Shown: positions 1-8,303, counted from the first letter of the stretch. The stretch is DNA of 49,635 nucleotides from JAUVKA01 sp964465145 (GCA_964465145.1 CAYXJR010000028.1:1-49635), one strand, 5' to 3'. Numbers and translations: made by a program. Notes: a model not told the origin generated them from the sequence alone.

Positions 1-95
1 AGGGAAGGAATGAGGATGTTTGTTAAATTTTTAAGTTTGTTGCGGATTTAAGGCTTTACATTTTTATTTTATTGATATGTGAAAAATACTATATT

Positions 96-116
96 TACAC
101 GAAAATAGTGTACACG
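96..116 (+). promoter_or_regulatory. Candidate operator of the vapBC-like pair
   Basis: Just upstream of the antitoxin ATG at 117 lie an inverted repeat (TACAC at 96-100, GTGTA at 108-112, 7-bp spacer) and an overlapping palindrome GTGTACAC at 108-115. The hexamer TACACG occurs at 96-101 and again at 111-116. VapB-type antitoxins usually repress their own promoter through such palindromes, so this is inferred to be the autoregulatory site. A weak TATATTTA box (90-97) could be the -7 element. Confidence 0.4.
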
Positions 117-338
117 ATGAAAAAGAACATAACATTCAGTGCTGAAGAGGAATTGATTACAAAAGCACGCGAGAAAGCTATTTCCCAGAAAACTACCCTG
201 AATGAGGCTTTCAGGAGGTGGCTTAAACAATATGCGGAACGAGGCAGGGTTGCCGAAGAGCTTGATATGTTGATGGAGACAATGGATTATGCATATTCAG
301 GCAAGAAATTTACCAGGGAGGATTTGAATGAAAGGTAA
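117..338 (+). CDS. Antitoxin of a VapBC-like toxin-antitoxin pair
   Basis: A 73-residue protein that should bind and neutralise the PIN-domain toxin encoded next to it and repress the pair. The N-terminal MKKNITFSAEEELI block, followed by a K/R-rich helix and TTLNEAFRRWLKQYA (about residues 24-38), resembles ribbon-helix-helix-type antitoxins; the acidic C-terminal tail would be the toxin-binding arm. The ATG at 117 is chosen because it starts the conserved MKKNI block; a TTG at 72 is in frame but adds 15 unrelated residues. The gene overlaps the toxin start by 11 bp, which implies translational coupling. The family is assigned from sequence pattern and context, not from a search. Confidence 0.75.
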   Translation: MKKNITFSAEEELITKAREKAISQKTTLNEAFRRWLKQYAERGRVAEELDMLMETMDYAYSGKKFTREDLNER

Positions 339-747
339 ATTTTTTCTGGATACAAATATCCTTGTGTATGCCTTCGATTCGCCCGGGTCACAAAAGAGGA
401 AGATATCAGACAAATTGATAAAGGATGCTCACCTCGGAAAAGGATGTATTAGTTTTCAGGTTATTCAGGAGTTTCTGAATGTTGCAACCAGGAAATTTAT
501 TTCTCCCCTAAAAACTGATGACGCACAAAAATATTTGGCGAAAATTCTATTTCCCGTTTGTGAGGTTTTCCCTTCCGAGGAACTATACTTCATTGCTCTT
601 GAAATTTCAGAACGGTGGAAATATTCCTTTTATGATTCTCTTATAATAGCTGCAGCCCTTGAATCAAACTGCTCGTTATTATATTCTGAAGACCTTCAGA
701 ATAACCAGAAAATATATGGATTAACGATTGTCAATCCATATAATTAG
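328..747 (+). CDS. PIN-domain ribonuclease toxin, VapC-like
   Basis: A 139-residue PIN-domain protein, the normal length for a VapC toxin, which would act as a Mg2+-dependent endoribonuclease in the cytoplasm. The acidic active-site residues are all visible: Asp8 in FFLDTNILVYAFD, Glu48 in VIQEFLN, Asp103 in YDSLIIAAA and Asp122 in SEDL. The toxin therefore looks intact. It overlaps the antitoxin gene by 11 bp. Its 3' end runs directly into the remnant of a flavodoxin-type reductase gene on the other strand, which suggests that arrival of this pair truncated that gene. Targets cannot be predicted. Confidence 0.88.
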   Translation: MKGKFFLDTNILVYAFDSPGSQKRKISDKLIKDAHLGKGCISFQVIQEFLNVATRKFISPLKTDDAQKYLAKILFPVCEVFPSEELYFIALEISERWKYSFYDSLIIAAALESNCSLLYSEDLQNNQKIYGLTIVNPYN

Positions 748-942
748 TGTCTGCCTAAGGGAACATCTTTTTAAAATATTGCAGCGCAGGCATCCCGTAC
801 AAAAATGGAGCTTGATATCATGAGCATCGATAAGGTTAATTTTATCAGTCGATTCCCGGCACCCTTCAAGAAAATGGTTTAAAAGATGTGCTGTGTTGCC
901 GTTTTTCCGGCTGCTTCCATTGAAAGCCAGGATCTTTTTCAT
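748..942 (-). pseudogene. 5' remnant of a flavodoxin-family NAD(P)H/FMN reductase gene
   Basis: The reading frame begins like an NADPH-dependent FMN reductase or iron-sulfur flavoprotein: MKKILAFNGSSRKNGNTAHLL is the phosphate-binding loop that holds FMN, and CTGCLRCNILKRC is the Cys-rich segment found after about 50 residues in this family. Full-length members have about 180-200 residues; here homology stops after about 63 residues and the frame runs into the 3' end of the vapC-like gene, stopping at 721. The gene lies 9 bp downstream of the glycosidase gene on the same strand, so it was probably the last gene of the rhamnose cluster before truncation. It is very unlikely to be functional. 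Confidence 0.75.
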
Positions 943-951
943 TCCACAGGC

Positions 952-3330
952 CTATTTGCTGAGTACTAATTTTATCTTCTCCCAGGGATGCGGGTAAGCA
1001 CTTATCCATAGTTCAGGATCAAGTTCCAGGTTTTCCCCATCATATCCCATTACAAAAACTTCAATTTTCTTTCTCAAAGCAGTCTTGTCTAAAGGAAAAT
1101 AATAGGTGTAATTCCTGTCGCGTTTGGCATTGATATATTCCCAGGTATTGGAAGGGTATGAAGAAGCACGGTCAGGAGCACCCACAAGTTTGCCTCCAAT
1201 TTTAGCGGCCGCATAAGCCCCTTCAATACCATGAATTCCGTTTATTGCGACACAGAGGTAACTGCCCTCAGGAATATTACCCAGCATGACTTCTGTTTTC
1301 CACACTTTTTTAGCTTTCTTTTTGTCGGGATAGGCAAAAAGATTCGAAGCTCTCCATTTGCTCCTGTCAAGTTGTTTGCCGCCGGAAAATCCTTCAATTT
1401 CAACTATTTGCTGGGGGAATTCTTTGAATCTAAGGTAACGAACCTCTTTCCCGATTTCAATTTTCATCTTCTTTTCTGCCAGGTAGGTTAGCTGCTCCCA
1501 GTTTTTCAGGTCGGTAGAAATTTCAACATAATTGCCTTCTCCAACCAATAAGGGCTGAAGGGCAAACTCATCAGGCACTCTAATAATCAATTTATCAACA
1601 TTCATCACATCACCCAGATCAAGCCTGAGGCATCCCCCAACAACTTTCTGGTCTCTTTTATATTTCTCCGAGGGCCAGAATCCTGTATTCAGATCTCCGT
1701 CGAAAAGATTACGGTTCCATACCCCGCGCCCGGTGAATGAAGGCTGGTTAAAAAAGGCATCCCTGGCTGCTTTTACCGCTGGTATTAAAGTTTCCCCGGA
1801 TCGTTGTAAAGAGCGGACTTCAAGGGCATTATTGTCAGCAGCGAAAACAGTAGCCTCGTACAGGGCTTCAACATCCTCAGGAATATCTGTTTCGGTCAAT
1901 TTGTTTAGTTTTCTGTGGAAATCCTCATTGATGGCCATTCCCGGAAACCTTAGTGTCACCGGATTGCCTTTTAATAAATCCTGTGCCTTTTTGCCTTCAA
2001 TGCGGGCGGTTTTGTAAATGCCTGCATTCAAAAGACTGATTGAAGGAGATGTTCCTGGCATACCAAGTATCTCAATTTCAATGTCTTCTCCCGGGATGTT
2101 TTTTAATACTCTGTATTCGGTACCTTTTATTGCCGGTTCATCATAATCTCCGGCAGTTGCCAATAGTAAACATGAATGGAAGGGAAGCACTTCAACCGCC
2201 ACCTCAATGCCCTTTTTAAAGGTCCCTATTATTTTCTCTGTAGGATGTAACTGGACCAAAGTAACTTTTTCACCTTTTTTCAGGCCAATTTCTTCATCCA
2301 GTTTAACAGTATATGAAACTGGCTCCCAGCTAAGATTCCTAAGACTTACAAGACGGGTTTTATCATTACCCCGGCTAACAGGGTAGGGACCGTAGGATTC
2401 GGGAAGTACGATCCCATCAACCATAATGTCCCTGTATTTACGGTGCAGGTTATATATCCGGGCAAGTTTTGGAAATTCATCATCCCTGAGCAGCCATGGA
2501 TTGGCGTATATCTCCGGAGAAAGTATCAGTCCGCGGTTGAAGGACTGTAGTATCAGGTCATCATCCCAATAATCCAGGCAAGAAGAAATACAAACGCCGT
2601 GGTCTTCAGTCAATCTCTTCAATTCAGGCACCAGTCCCCTCGAAATCGCTCCAGCCCTGTGGTGAGGTGCTGTAACATCATTGGTCATAAAGACATCGAT
2701 GTATGTCTCAGCTCCACCCCAAAGAAAGGTAGTGGCATATGGTTTTGCCTTTTCAATCCCAAGCCTGTGATTCAGGAGAATAAGATCGGGGCTGTACTCC
2801 CTGCATTCCTTCATCATCCTTATAAATGCATCTACTTTTTCCGGCCTTAAGGGGCCACACACTGCATCAAATTTGAATAATGCAAAATCATAATCACTGC
2901 ATAATTTAACCATTTGATCAATTCGTGCCTTCTCTTCCTCAGGAGTATCCCCGAATCCATCAGGGCCTCCCCATACGCCCAGGCGGATACCTAAGGACTT
3001 TGCTTTTTCATAAACGGGGTCAAAACCGTTGGGAAATTGACTTTTAAACCGGTCAGAATATAAACTTCCGTAAAATCTCTTTCCATCAATAGCCCCGGCA
3101 TCGAAAGCGTAAATATCTAATTGCATACCATACTCACTTTTCAACCATCCGAAAAAATCAAGGTTAATCATCGTTTGTTCTTCGGTAGCCCCCTCGTTTG
3201 TATTATTTATCCAGGTAAAAAACTGGGCCCTGGAAGGGGTTTTCTCATCAGCACCCGGGAAGATGGTTTGCTGCGAGAATCCAAAAAGAGTAAAAAAAAG
3301 TGCTATAAAGGTGATGATGTGTTTTTTCAT
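952..3330 (-). CDS. Secreted GH36/GH27-like glycoside hydrolase with discoidin-like C-terminus
   Basis: A 792-residue protein with a clear signal peptide (MKK followed by a hydrophobic stretch, likely cut after GFSQ near residue 20). Residues about 50-330 look like the (beta/alpha)8 barrel of clan GH-D enzymes: GVWGGPDG (118-125), then the strand LFKFD whose Asp155 is the expected nucleophile, NHRLG, LWGGAE, and SSCLDYWDDD (249-258), with Asp253 a candidate acid/base. An all-beta region follows. Residues about 540-680 resemble an F5/8 (discoidin) carbohydrate-binding module (FDGDLNTGFWPSE, LRLDLGDV, YLRFKEF). The substrate is unknown; the rhamnose genes upstream suggest it trims a rhamnose-containing glycan. 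Clan-level assignment is fairly safe, the exact family is not. Confidence 0.62.
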   Translation of the reverse strand: MKKHIITFIALFFTLFGFSQQTIFPGADEKTPSRAQFFTWINNTNEGATEEQTMINLDFFGWLKSEYGMQLDIYAFDAGAIDGKRFYGSLYSDRFKSQFPNGFDPVYEKAKSLGIRLGVWGGPDGFGDTPEEEKARIDQMVKLCSDYDFALFKFDAVCGPLRPEKVDAFIRMMKECREYSPDLILLNHRLGIEKAKPYATTFLWGGAETYIDVFMTNDVTAPHHRAGAISRGLVPELKRLTEDHGVCISSCLDYWDDDLILQSFNRGLILSPEIYANPWLLRDDEFPKLARIYNLHRKYRDIMVDGIVLPESYGPYPVSRGNDKTRLVSLRNLSWEPVSYTVKLDEEIGLKKGEKVTLVQLHPTEKIIGTFKKGIEVAVEVLPFHSCLLLATAGDYDEPAIKGTEYRVLKNIPGEDIEIEILGMPGTSPSISLLNAGIYKTARIEGKKAQDLLKGNPVTLRFPGMAINEDFHRKLNKLTETDIPEDVEALYEATVFAADNNALEVRSLQRSGETLIPAVKAARDAFFNQPSFTGRGVWNRNLFDGDLNTGFWPSEKYKRDQKVVGGCLRLDLGDVMNVDKLIIRVPDEFALQPLLVGEGNYVEISTDLKNWEQLTYLAEKKMKIEIGKEVRYLRFKEFPQQIVEIEGFSGGKQLDRSKWRASNLFAYPDKKKAKKVWKTEVMLGNIPEGSYLCVAINGIHGIEGAYAAAKIGGKLVGAPDRASSYPSNTWEYINAKRDRNYTYYFPLDKTALRKKIEVFVMGYDGENLELDPELWISAYPHPWEKIKLVLSK

Positions 3331-3352
3331 ATTTCCCGTTTTATAGGATCAG

Positions 3353-3417
3353 TTAATTCAAGGGGATTCAGGTTAATTCCTCCCGCTTCGCAGGATGTGA
3401 TTCAAGGTGATTCAGGA
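3353..3417. repeat. Intergenic ~10-bp GATTCA/TTAATTC repeat, copy 1
   Basis: Degenerate copies of GATTCA and TTAATTC follow each other (GTTAATTCA, GGATTCA, GGTTAATTC, then after a GC-rich insert GTGATTCAAGGTGATTCAGG). Two exact words are shared, on the opposite strand, with the gap after ispH: GATTCAGGTTAATTC (3365-3379 here; 13042-13056 there) and GTGATTCAAGGTGA (3397-3410 here; 13079-13092 there). A related piece follows tonB near 48225. This is a dispersed intergenic repeat family, distinct from the adjoining heptad array. Confidence 0.7.
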
Positions 3418-3423
3418 TAATAA

Positions 3424-3500
3424 TTCATAACTCATAACTCATAACTCATAATTCATAATTCATAACTCATAACTCATAATTCATAATTAACCATTAACCA
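3424..3500. repeat. Heptad tandem array, 11 units
   Basis: Eleven consecutive 7-bp units without any phase slip: nine of the form (C/T)TCATAA, then two of TTAACCA. The array ends 10 bp from the stop codon of the class II aldolase gene at 3511, so on that gene's strand it is immediate 3' sequence. No open frame runs through it and no CRISPR-like spacers are present. Confidence 0.92.
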
Positions 3501-3510
3501 TTTTTAAGTT

Positions 3511-4644
3511 TTATGTCACTTTCCGCCTGTAGTGCTCCACCTCCCAATTGTCGATGAAGTTGATCTGTTCTGGGGTCATGAATTGCGGCCCTCCGAAACT
3601 GTCAGAATAATAACTCACTTTCATCATATTTTCAAATACATCCATTGCAATCCTGGCCGATTTTTCATACGCACCAATTGAAATCAGTCCTTTGCCCTGG
3701 ACAGCCATTATTTTTGGCAGATGGCCATGCCTCTTTGAAAACCCTTCTGCTTCATTTTTTATATCCGACACTGCCGAGGTAGTGAAAAGATAGTTTGATT
3801 TACAATAAACAATATCATCAGGAGTAAAAGGCTTGTCAATTTTCTCAAATTGTTTGCCGTTTTCAACGAAATACTGGATCAGCCCATTGTTCCGGAAGAG
3901 TACGCAGGAAGGCTCAATTCCCAATTGTGCAGAAATATTTTTTTGAATCCCTTTTGCATATTCTTCAGACGGATGCCTCTTATTATCAGGCAATTGCCTT
4001 TCGACAGCAGTATGCAGTTCCTTTTCAATATCTGCATAAATTTCCTTTATTTCGCCTGTTGTACTGCCGCTAACTATTATCCCGTGGTTTTGTAAGAAAA
4101 TCACAGAAGGTTCATTACCAAAAGAATCCCTGTATCTGGTTAATTCTGTTTCAACTTTTTTGAACAGGACATAACCCGGATCAGTGTACTCAACATACAA
4201 TACCTTTTTTCCAAACAGCTTTTTAGCAGATCTTTTAGCTTTTTTAGAGCACATCAAGGCATTGACAAGGGTGGGGTGGGTATGGATCACAAAGGGGAAA
4301 TCAATTATTTCATGCAGGGATGTTTCCACTGAGGGACGCTTATTGGCCGGAGATATAATCGCTTTATTTAGATCTTCCTTAACCTGGTTTTCCCTGATTG
4401 AAGAATTCTGGCTGTAACTTTTAGATTGTATGGTTTTCAGCTTATTCCGGGACAGACAAACAAATCCGTCAATATCTATATCAGCAAGGGAAATACCACT
4501 GGCCTTGATCCATAGTTTATCATTATTTTTAAATGAAGTGTTTCCTCCGCCTGCAATGACATATTCGTTATTATTTCCATAATATCTTGATATCTCAATC
4601 AGATTCTCAAGGGCAGGATCATGTGACTCTTTTTTGCTGGTCAT
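3511..4644 (-). CDS. Class II aldolase of the rhamnose cluster (rhamnulose-phosphate aldolase-like)
   Basis: A 377-residue class II aldolase/adducin-fold protein, expected to split L-rhamnulose-1-phosphate into dihydroxyacetone phosphate and lactaldehyde using Zn2+. Visible motifs are the phosphate-binding AGGGNTSFK (31-39), IKASG (46-50), the zinc ligands His121 and His123 in VIHTHPTL, and His187 in LQNHGIIVSG. It is longer than the ~270-residue RhaD of enterobacteria and carries an extra C-terminal region (about 220-377). It resembles the aldolase part of longer aldolase-dehydrogenase proteins, but no dehydrogenase half is present. Its ATG overlaps the rhaA stop codon by one base, so the two are coupled. 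The fold is certain; the exact substrate is inferred from context. Confidence 0.8.
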   Translation of the reverse strand: MTSKKESHDPALENLIEISRYYGNNNEYVIAGGGNTSFKNNDKLWIKASGISLADIDIDGFVCLSRNKLKTIQSKSYSQNSSIRENQVKEDLNKAIISPANKRPSVETSLHEIIDFPFVIHTHPTLVNALMCSKKAKRSAKKLFGKKVLYVEYTDPGYVLFKKVETELTRYRDSFGNEPSVIFLQNHGIIVSGSTTGEIKEIYADIEKELHTAVERQLPDNKRHPSEEYAKGIQKNISAQLGIEPSCVLFRNNGLIQYFVENGKQFEKIDKPFTPDDIVYCKSNYLFTTSAVSDIKNEAEGFSKRHGHLPKIMAVQGKGLISIGAYEKSARIAMDVFENMMKVSYYSDSFGGPQFMTPEQINFIDNWEVEHYRRKVT

Positions 4645-5915
4645 TATTTCCTTTTGTTTAAGACCTCTTTTTCGTATTGCTGAATTTCGACAATATATTC
4701 TTCACCCACAGGCACATTCTGCTGAAGGCAATAATAATCCCATACTGCACCAAATGGCTTGGTTTTCAATACTTCTAACATGGCCAGACGTTCGAAATTT
4801 TGGCCAGCTTCCTCCATTTCGATTAGCATAGATGTTGGTTCTAACATGGCATACATAAATGCCTTTTTAGCAGCTCGTGTTCCTATCACATAAGCTCCTA
4901 TCCGATTAATTGAAGCATCAAAAAAATCAAGGCCTATTTTTACCCTGTCAAGGAAATTATTCCTTACAATCTCTGAAGCTATAAGCTGTATATCCTCGTT
5001 AAGTATTACAACATGATCAGAGTCCCATCTAACGGGACGAGTAACATGAAGTAAAAGCTCATCAAGGAATTGCAGGCAGGATGATATTTTATCACCCACC
5101 TGTTCGGTGGGGTGGAAATGCCCGTTGTCAAGGCAGATCATTTTATTTCTGCTTATTGCATATCCAAGGTAAAAATCATGCGATCCAACAGTCATTGATT
5201 CAGCGCCGATCCCGAATAGTTTGCTTTCCACGGCATCATGCATTTGTTCCTGAGGATAGTCGATGGCCATTGCCTCATCCAATGATTTCTTTAATATGGC
5301 CCTGTGCCCGTTTCTATCGATCGGTGTATCTTTGGAACCATCAGGGATCCAGGTGTTGTGTATGCAGGGAGAACCAAGCTGCTTGCCCGTTTCTGCGGAT
5401 ATTGCCCGACATCTTTTTAAATGCTCAACCCAAAATCGTCTTATATTCTCATCTTTTGAAGACAAGGTAAATCCTGAATCAGCATTTGGATGGGAGAAAA
5501 AAGAAGAATTAAAATCCATGCCAATTCCTTGTTGCTTACACCAATCGATCCAGCTTTGAAAATGCTTTAGCTCAATTTGATCACGATCTACTTTTTCGCC
5601 GCCGAAATCACCGTATATAGCATGCAGGTTTAGACGGTGATTCCCAGGAAGTAATGAAAGAACTTTTTCCAGGTCGGCTCTCATCTCTGCAATACTGGTA
5701 GCTTTTCCCGGGTAGTTGCCGGTTGCCTGAATACCCCCGCCGGATAATTCTGCATCCGGAGTTTCGAAGCCACCTACATCATCCGCCTGCCAGCAATGTA
5801 GGGAGATGACCACCCGGCCCATTTCCCGGATTACCTTTTCAGTATCAACACCTAATGCGGCATATTGCTCCCTGGCAATTTTATATGCTTGATTGATTAA
5901 TTGATCGCGATGCAT
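4644..5915 (-). CDS. rhaA: L-rhamnose isomerase
   Basis: Converts L-rhamnose to L-rhamnulose, the first intracellular step of rhamnose use, with divalent metal ions. The 423 residues match the length of E. coli RhaA (419) and diagnostic blocks are intact: VISLHCWQADDVGGFE, GGGIQATGNYPGKA, RLNLHAIYGDF, the metal- and substrate-binding region HDAVESKLFGIGAES, CLDNGHFHPTE, VRWDSDHVV, and IGLDFFDASINRIGAYVIG. It lies 35 bp downstream of the symporter gene and overlaps the aldolase start by one base, so the three form an operon. No regulator or rhamnulokinase gene is seen in the cluster. Confidence 0.97.
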   Translation of the reverse strand: MHRDQLINQAYKIAREQYAALGVDTEKVIREMGRVVISLHCWQADDVGGFETPDAELSGGGIQATGNYPGKATSIAEMRADLEKVLSLLPGNHRLNLHAIYGDFGGEKVDRDQIELKHFQSWIDWCKQQGIGMDFNSSFFSHPNADSGFTLSSKDENIRRFWVEHLKRCRAISAETGKQLGSPCIHNTWIPDGSKDTPIDRNGHRAILKKSLDEAMAIDYPQEQMHDAVESKLFGIGAESMTVGSHDFYLGYAISRNKMICLDNGHFHPTEQVGDKISSCLQFLDELLLHVTRPVRWDSDHVVILNEDIQLIASEIVRNNFLDRVKIGLDFFDASINRIGAYVIGTRAAKKAFMYAMLEPTSMLIEMEEAGQNFERLAMLEVLKTKPFGAVWDYYCLQQNVPVGEEYIVEIQQYEKEVLNKRK

Positions 5916-5950
5916 CGTATTTTTGTTTTATTATTAAATCGAATTCCAAA

Positions 5951-7003
5951 TTACATCGAATTCCCTAAGCCGACAATAAATACGGACAATAGAATTACGG
6001 ATATCCCCACAATAATTGTCGCCTTAGTTTTCATGGCAACACCTTTCCATTCTTTCCTGTAAATACCCCACATGTTGGCAGTAAGTATTATGGTTGACAT
6101 ATGCAGGATCCAGGAGCTTGCCCCATTACCCAATTTGCTTTCTCCCATTCCATAGAAAAAGAACTGCAGGAACCATGTTGTCCCGGCCAGTGCCGAGAAC
6201 ATAACGTTTTTTGCGATCGGCGATTTGCGGTTTACAAAATCCCCGTAAGTCTTATTTTTTAAGCTTAATATGGTCGTCCAAATTAAATTGGTTGTCAAGC
6301 CGCCCCATAGAATAACCACAAAAGTAACGTTGTTCTGGAACAGTGGATTAAACCCCGCGGCAACAGCCGCCTCGGCCAGTGGTTTGCCGGATTCGATACC
6401 AAAATTAAAGAAGGAACTCAAAATACCCGACAATACGGCTATTATCAATCCTTTGACCAAACTGAACTCAGGCACGCTAACTTTCTGGTCTTCAGGAGAT
6501 AGCTCCCTTTCCTTCATCATCCCTGCTAATCCTGAGATTGCTATTCCGGCAAGACAGACAATAACGCCGAGCAATACAAGCCTGCCGCCGGTATGGCCCA
6601 TCATTTCAGTAAAAGATATCTTCCCTTCAGTCGGGTTAATATTATAATAGATCGATGGGACAATGGCGCCAAAGGCAGCACAAAACCCTAAAACGACGGA
6701 ATTGCCAAGTGACATGCCAAGGTACCTTACCCCGAGACCGTAGGAAAGCCCTCCTATACCCCACATAAGACCCATGAGGAATGTGAAAAACAGGATTTTA
6801 CCTGATGCTGCAGCTATGATGGCCCCAAATCCGGGGATTGTCAGGTAGGCAGCCAGAGGTGGAACTATTAGCCAGGAGAACAGACCGCCGACAATCCAGT
6901 AACTTTCCCAGGCCCATCCTTTAACCTTGTTAAACGGCATGTAAAAACTCCCTGAAGCAAATCCCCCGATGGAGTGATAGATAATTCCTAGTAAAACTTG
7001 CAT
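5951..7003 (-). CDS. rhaT: L-rhamnose/H+ symporter
   Basis: Inner-membrane L-rhamnose/proton symporter of the drug/metabolite transporter superfamily. The 350 residues and about ten hydrophobic helices fit RhaT, as do the N-terminal GIIYHSIGGFASGSFYMPF block, WESYWIVGGLFSWLIVPP, the GLMWGIGGLSYGLGVRYLGMS segment and the Ala/Gly-rich C-terminal helices. It is the first gene of the minus-strand rhamnose cluster. The 145-bp gap upstream of it is mostly heptad-repeat DNA, and I saw no clear promoter or regulator-binding palindrome there. Confidence 0.95.
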   Translation of the reverse strand: MQVLLGIIYHSIGGFASGSFYMPFNKVKGWAWESYWIVGGLFSWLIVPPLAAYLTIPGFGAIIAAASGKILFFTFLMGLMWGIGGLSYGLGVRYLGMSLGNSVVLGFCAAFGAIVPSIYYNINPTEGKISFTEMMGHTGGRLVLLGVIVCLAGIAISGLAGMMKERELSPEDQKVSVPEFSLVKGLIIAVLSGILSSFFNFGIESGKPLAEAAVAAGFNPLFQNNVTFVVILWGGLTTNLIWTTILSLKNKTYGDFVNRKSPIAKNVMFSALAGTTWFLQFFFYGMGESKLGNGASSWILHMSTIILTANMWGIYRKEWKGVAMKTKATIIVGISVILLSVFIVGLGNSM

Positions 7004-7022
7004 ATAGGTATATTATTAATTG

Positions 7023-7148
7023 TTACAGGTTACAGGTTGTAGGTTGCAGGTTTAATTCATAATTCATTCCCGTTTCGCTTTGCTCACGGGATTTACGCTT
7101 CGCTCCAAAATTCATAACTCATAATTTATCATTAACCATTAACCATTA
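7023..7148. repeat. Heptad tandem arrays between rhaT and the MBL-fold gene
   Basis: Four heptads at 7023-7050 (TTACAGG twice, TTGTAGG, TTGCAGG) and a second run at 7107-7148 (AAAATTC, ATAACTC, ATAATTT, ATCATTA, ACCATTA, ACCATTA) that ends at the base before the stop codon of the gene at 7149. Between them is a GC-richer insert with the short stem CCCGT (7069-7073) / ACGGG (7086-7090). The stretch fills nearly the whole intergenic gap. Confidence 0.85.
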
Positions 7149-8075
7149 TTAATAAATATCTAAATCCCTTCCCACAATAACATTCCCGCTGTATTTTGTT
7201 GAAATCTCCTTAAGAAGCTCCTCCTCCGTTGATCCCCAGAATAATATATGATAAAGGACAATCAGTTTTGGTTTGGCTTTGTTTGCGATTTCTGCCAGCT
7301 CAAATGTTGATGTATGATGTTTGGCATGGTATTTTTTCCAATCAGGACTTTTCTTGCTGTACCCCTCAACTGAATAAACCTCATGGATCAAGATATCTGC
7401 TCCGGCTGCATATTCTGCAACTTTCTTAGATGGTGAGCAGTCGCCAGACATTACTATTACCTTATCAGGGGTGGTAAAGCGAAATCCCCAGGCGTTTGGC
7501 CAGGTTCCGTGAGGTACAGGGAAAGCCTCAACTTTTATATTTTCATCAGAATAAACCAAACCTTCTTCTTTTATCTCATGGCTGTTAACCCTCCATCCCA
7601 GGTTGTTTGCAGGCTCATCCCCATAAAGGCGGTAATGGATGTCATCTTTATAAGCTTCCAGAATATGATCTGTCATATCACTAATGCCTTCAGGCCCATA
7701 AACTTCCAGAGGTTCATCCCGGCCCATCACCCATGGGGTAAGAATCAGGTCGGGGTAACCTGTAGTATGATCTGAGTGCAAGTGAGTAAGGAAAGCGTGT
7801 TTTATGTTTTTTACATCCAGGCCTTCAATTGACCCGCCGTATCGGGGCGACATTGCTGCTGCTTGCCGTATTAACCCGGGCCCGAAATCAACAATATACG
7901 GGGTGCCATTGACAACAATTGCAACCGAACAACCTGATTGATTTGGCGAAGGATTTGGGTTACCAGTCCCGAGCATTACTACTTTGGTGATATCCGAATC
8001 AGAAAAATCCTGCTGGGCGAAGGTTCCAAGGCTAAGGAATAACAGGAGGGATACTAAAAATAGTTTCAACTTCAT
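7149..8075 (-). CDS. Exported metallo-beta-lactamase-fold hydrolase
   Basis: A 308-residue protein with a signal peptide (MKLKLFLVSLLLFLSLGTFAQQ, likely cut near residue 20) and the metallo-beta-lactamase fold in the layout of the RNase Z/arylsulfatase-like branch: LGTGNPNPSPNQSG near the start, the zinc motif THLHSDH (97-103) with His98, His100, Asp102 and His103, a VMSGDCSPS turn near residue 210 and a late His in LIVLYHILF. Because it is exported it is unlikely to be tRNA 3'-processing RNase Z; a periplasmic hydrolase is more likely. It sits between the rhamnose and sulfatase genes, separated from both by repeat-filled gaps, so co-transcription is uncertain. The substrate cannot be told. 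Confidence 0.85.
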   Translation of the reverse strand: MKLKLFLVSLLLFLSLGTFAQQDFSDSDITKVVMLGTGNPNPSPNQSGCSVAIVVNGTPYIVDFGPGLIRQAAAMSPRYGGSIEGLDVKNIKHAFLTHLHSDHTTGYPDLILTPWVMGRDEPLEVYGPEGISDMTDHILEAYKDDIHYRLYGDEPANNLGWRVNSHEIKEEGLVYSDENIKVEAFPVPHGTWPNAWGFRFTTPDKVIVMSGDCSPSKKVAEYAAGADILIHEVYSVEGYSKKSPDWKKYHAKHHTSTFELAEIANKAKPKLIVLYHILFWGSTEEELLKEISTKYSGNVIVGRDLDIY

Positions 8076-8148
8076 GAAATGAGAATTTGGCTGGACAAAT
8101 TACACAATATCCAATAAAACTGAAAGATTAATAATTGGCTTGATAAAA

Positions 8149-8302
8149 AGGCTTAAGGCTTAGGGCTTTAGGCTTAAGTGTAAGTATAAGTTATTAGTAT
8201 ATAAGGTTATAAGAAGTTATAATTCATAATTCATTATTCACAATTTACAACTTACCATTCCCCGTTAACCGTTCCCCGTTAACCATTCCCCGTTAACCAT
8301 TC
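8149..8302. repeat. Heptad tandem array, 22 units in one phase
   Basis: The longest array in the window: 154 bp that can be cut into 22 heptads with no insertion or deletion. It begins AGGCTTA, AGGCTTA, GGGCTTT, AGGCTTA, moves through AGTGTAA and GTATAAG to ATAATTC, ATAATTC, ATTATTC, then ACAATTT and ACAACTT, and ends as an alternating pair ACC(A/G)TTC / CCCGTTA. It stops one base short of the stop codon of the DUF6146 gene at 8304. The change of unit with retained phase is directly visible. Confidence 0.92.
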
Positions 8303-8303
8303 C

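Noticed and set aside
3424..3500. CRISPR-like appearance of the tandem repeats
   Set aside because: Units are 7 bp, directly adjacent and without unique spacers; no cas genes are in the window.
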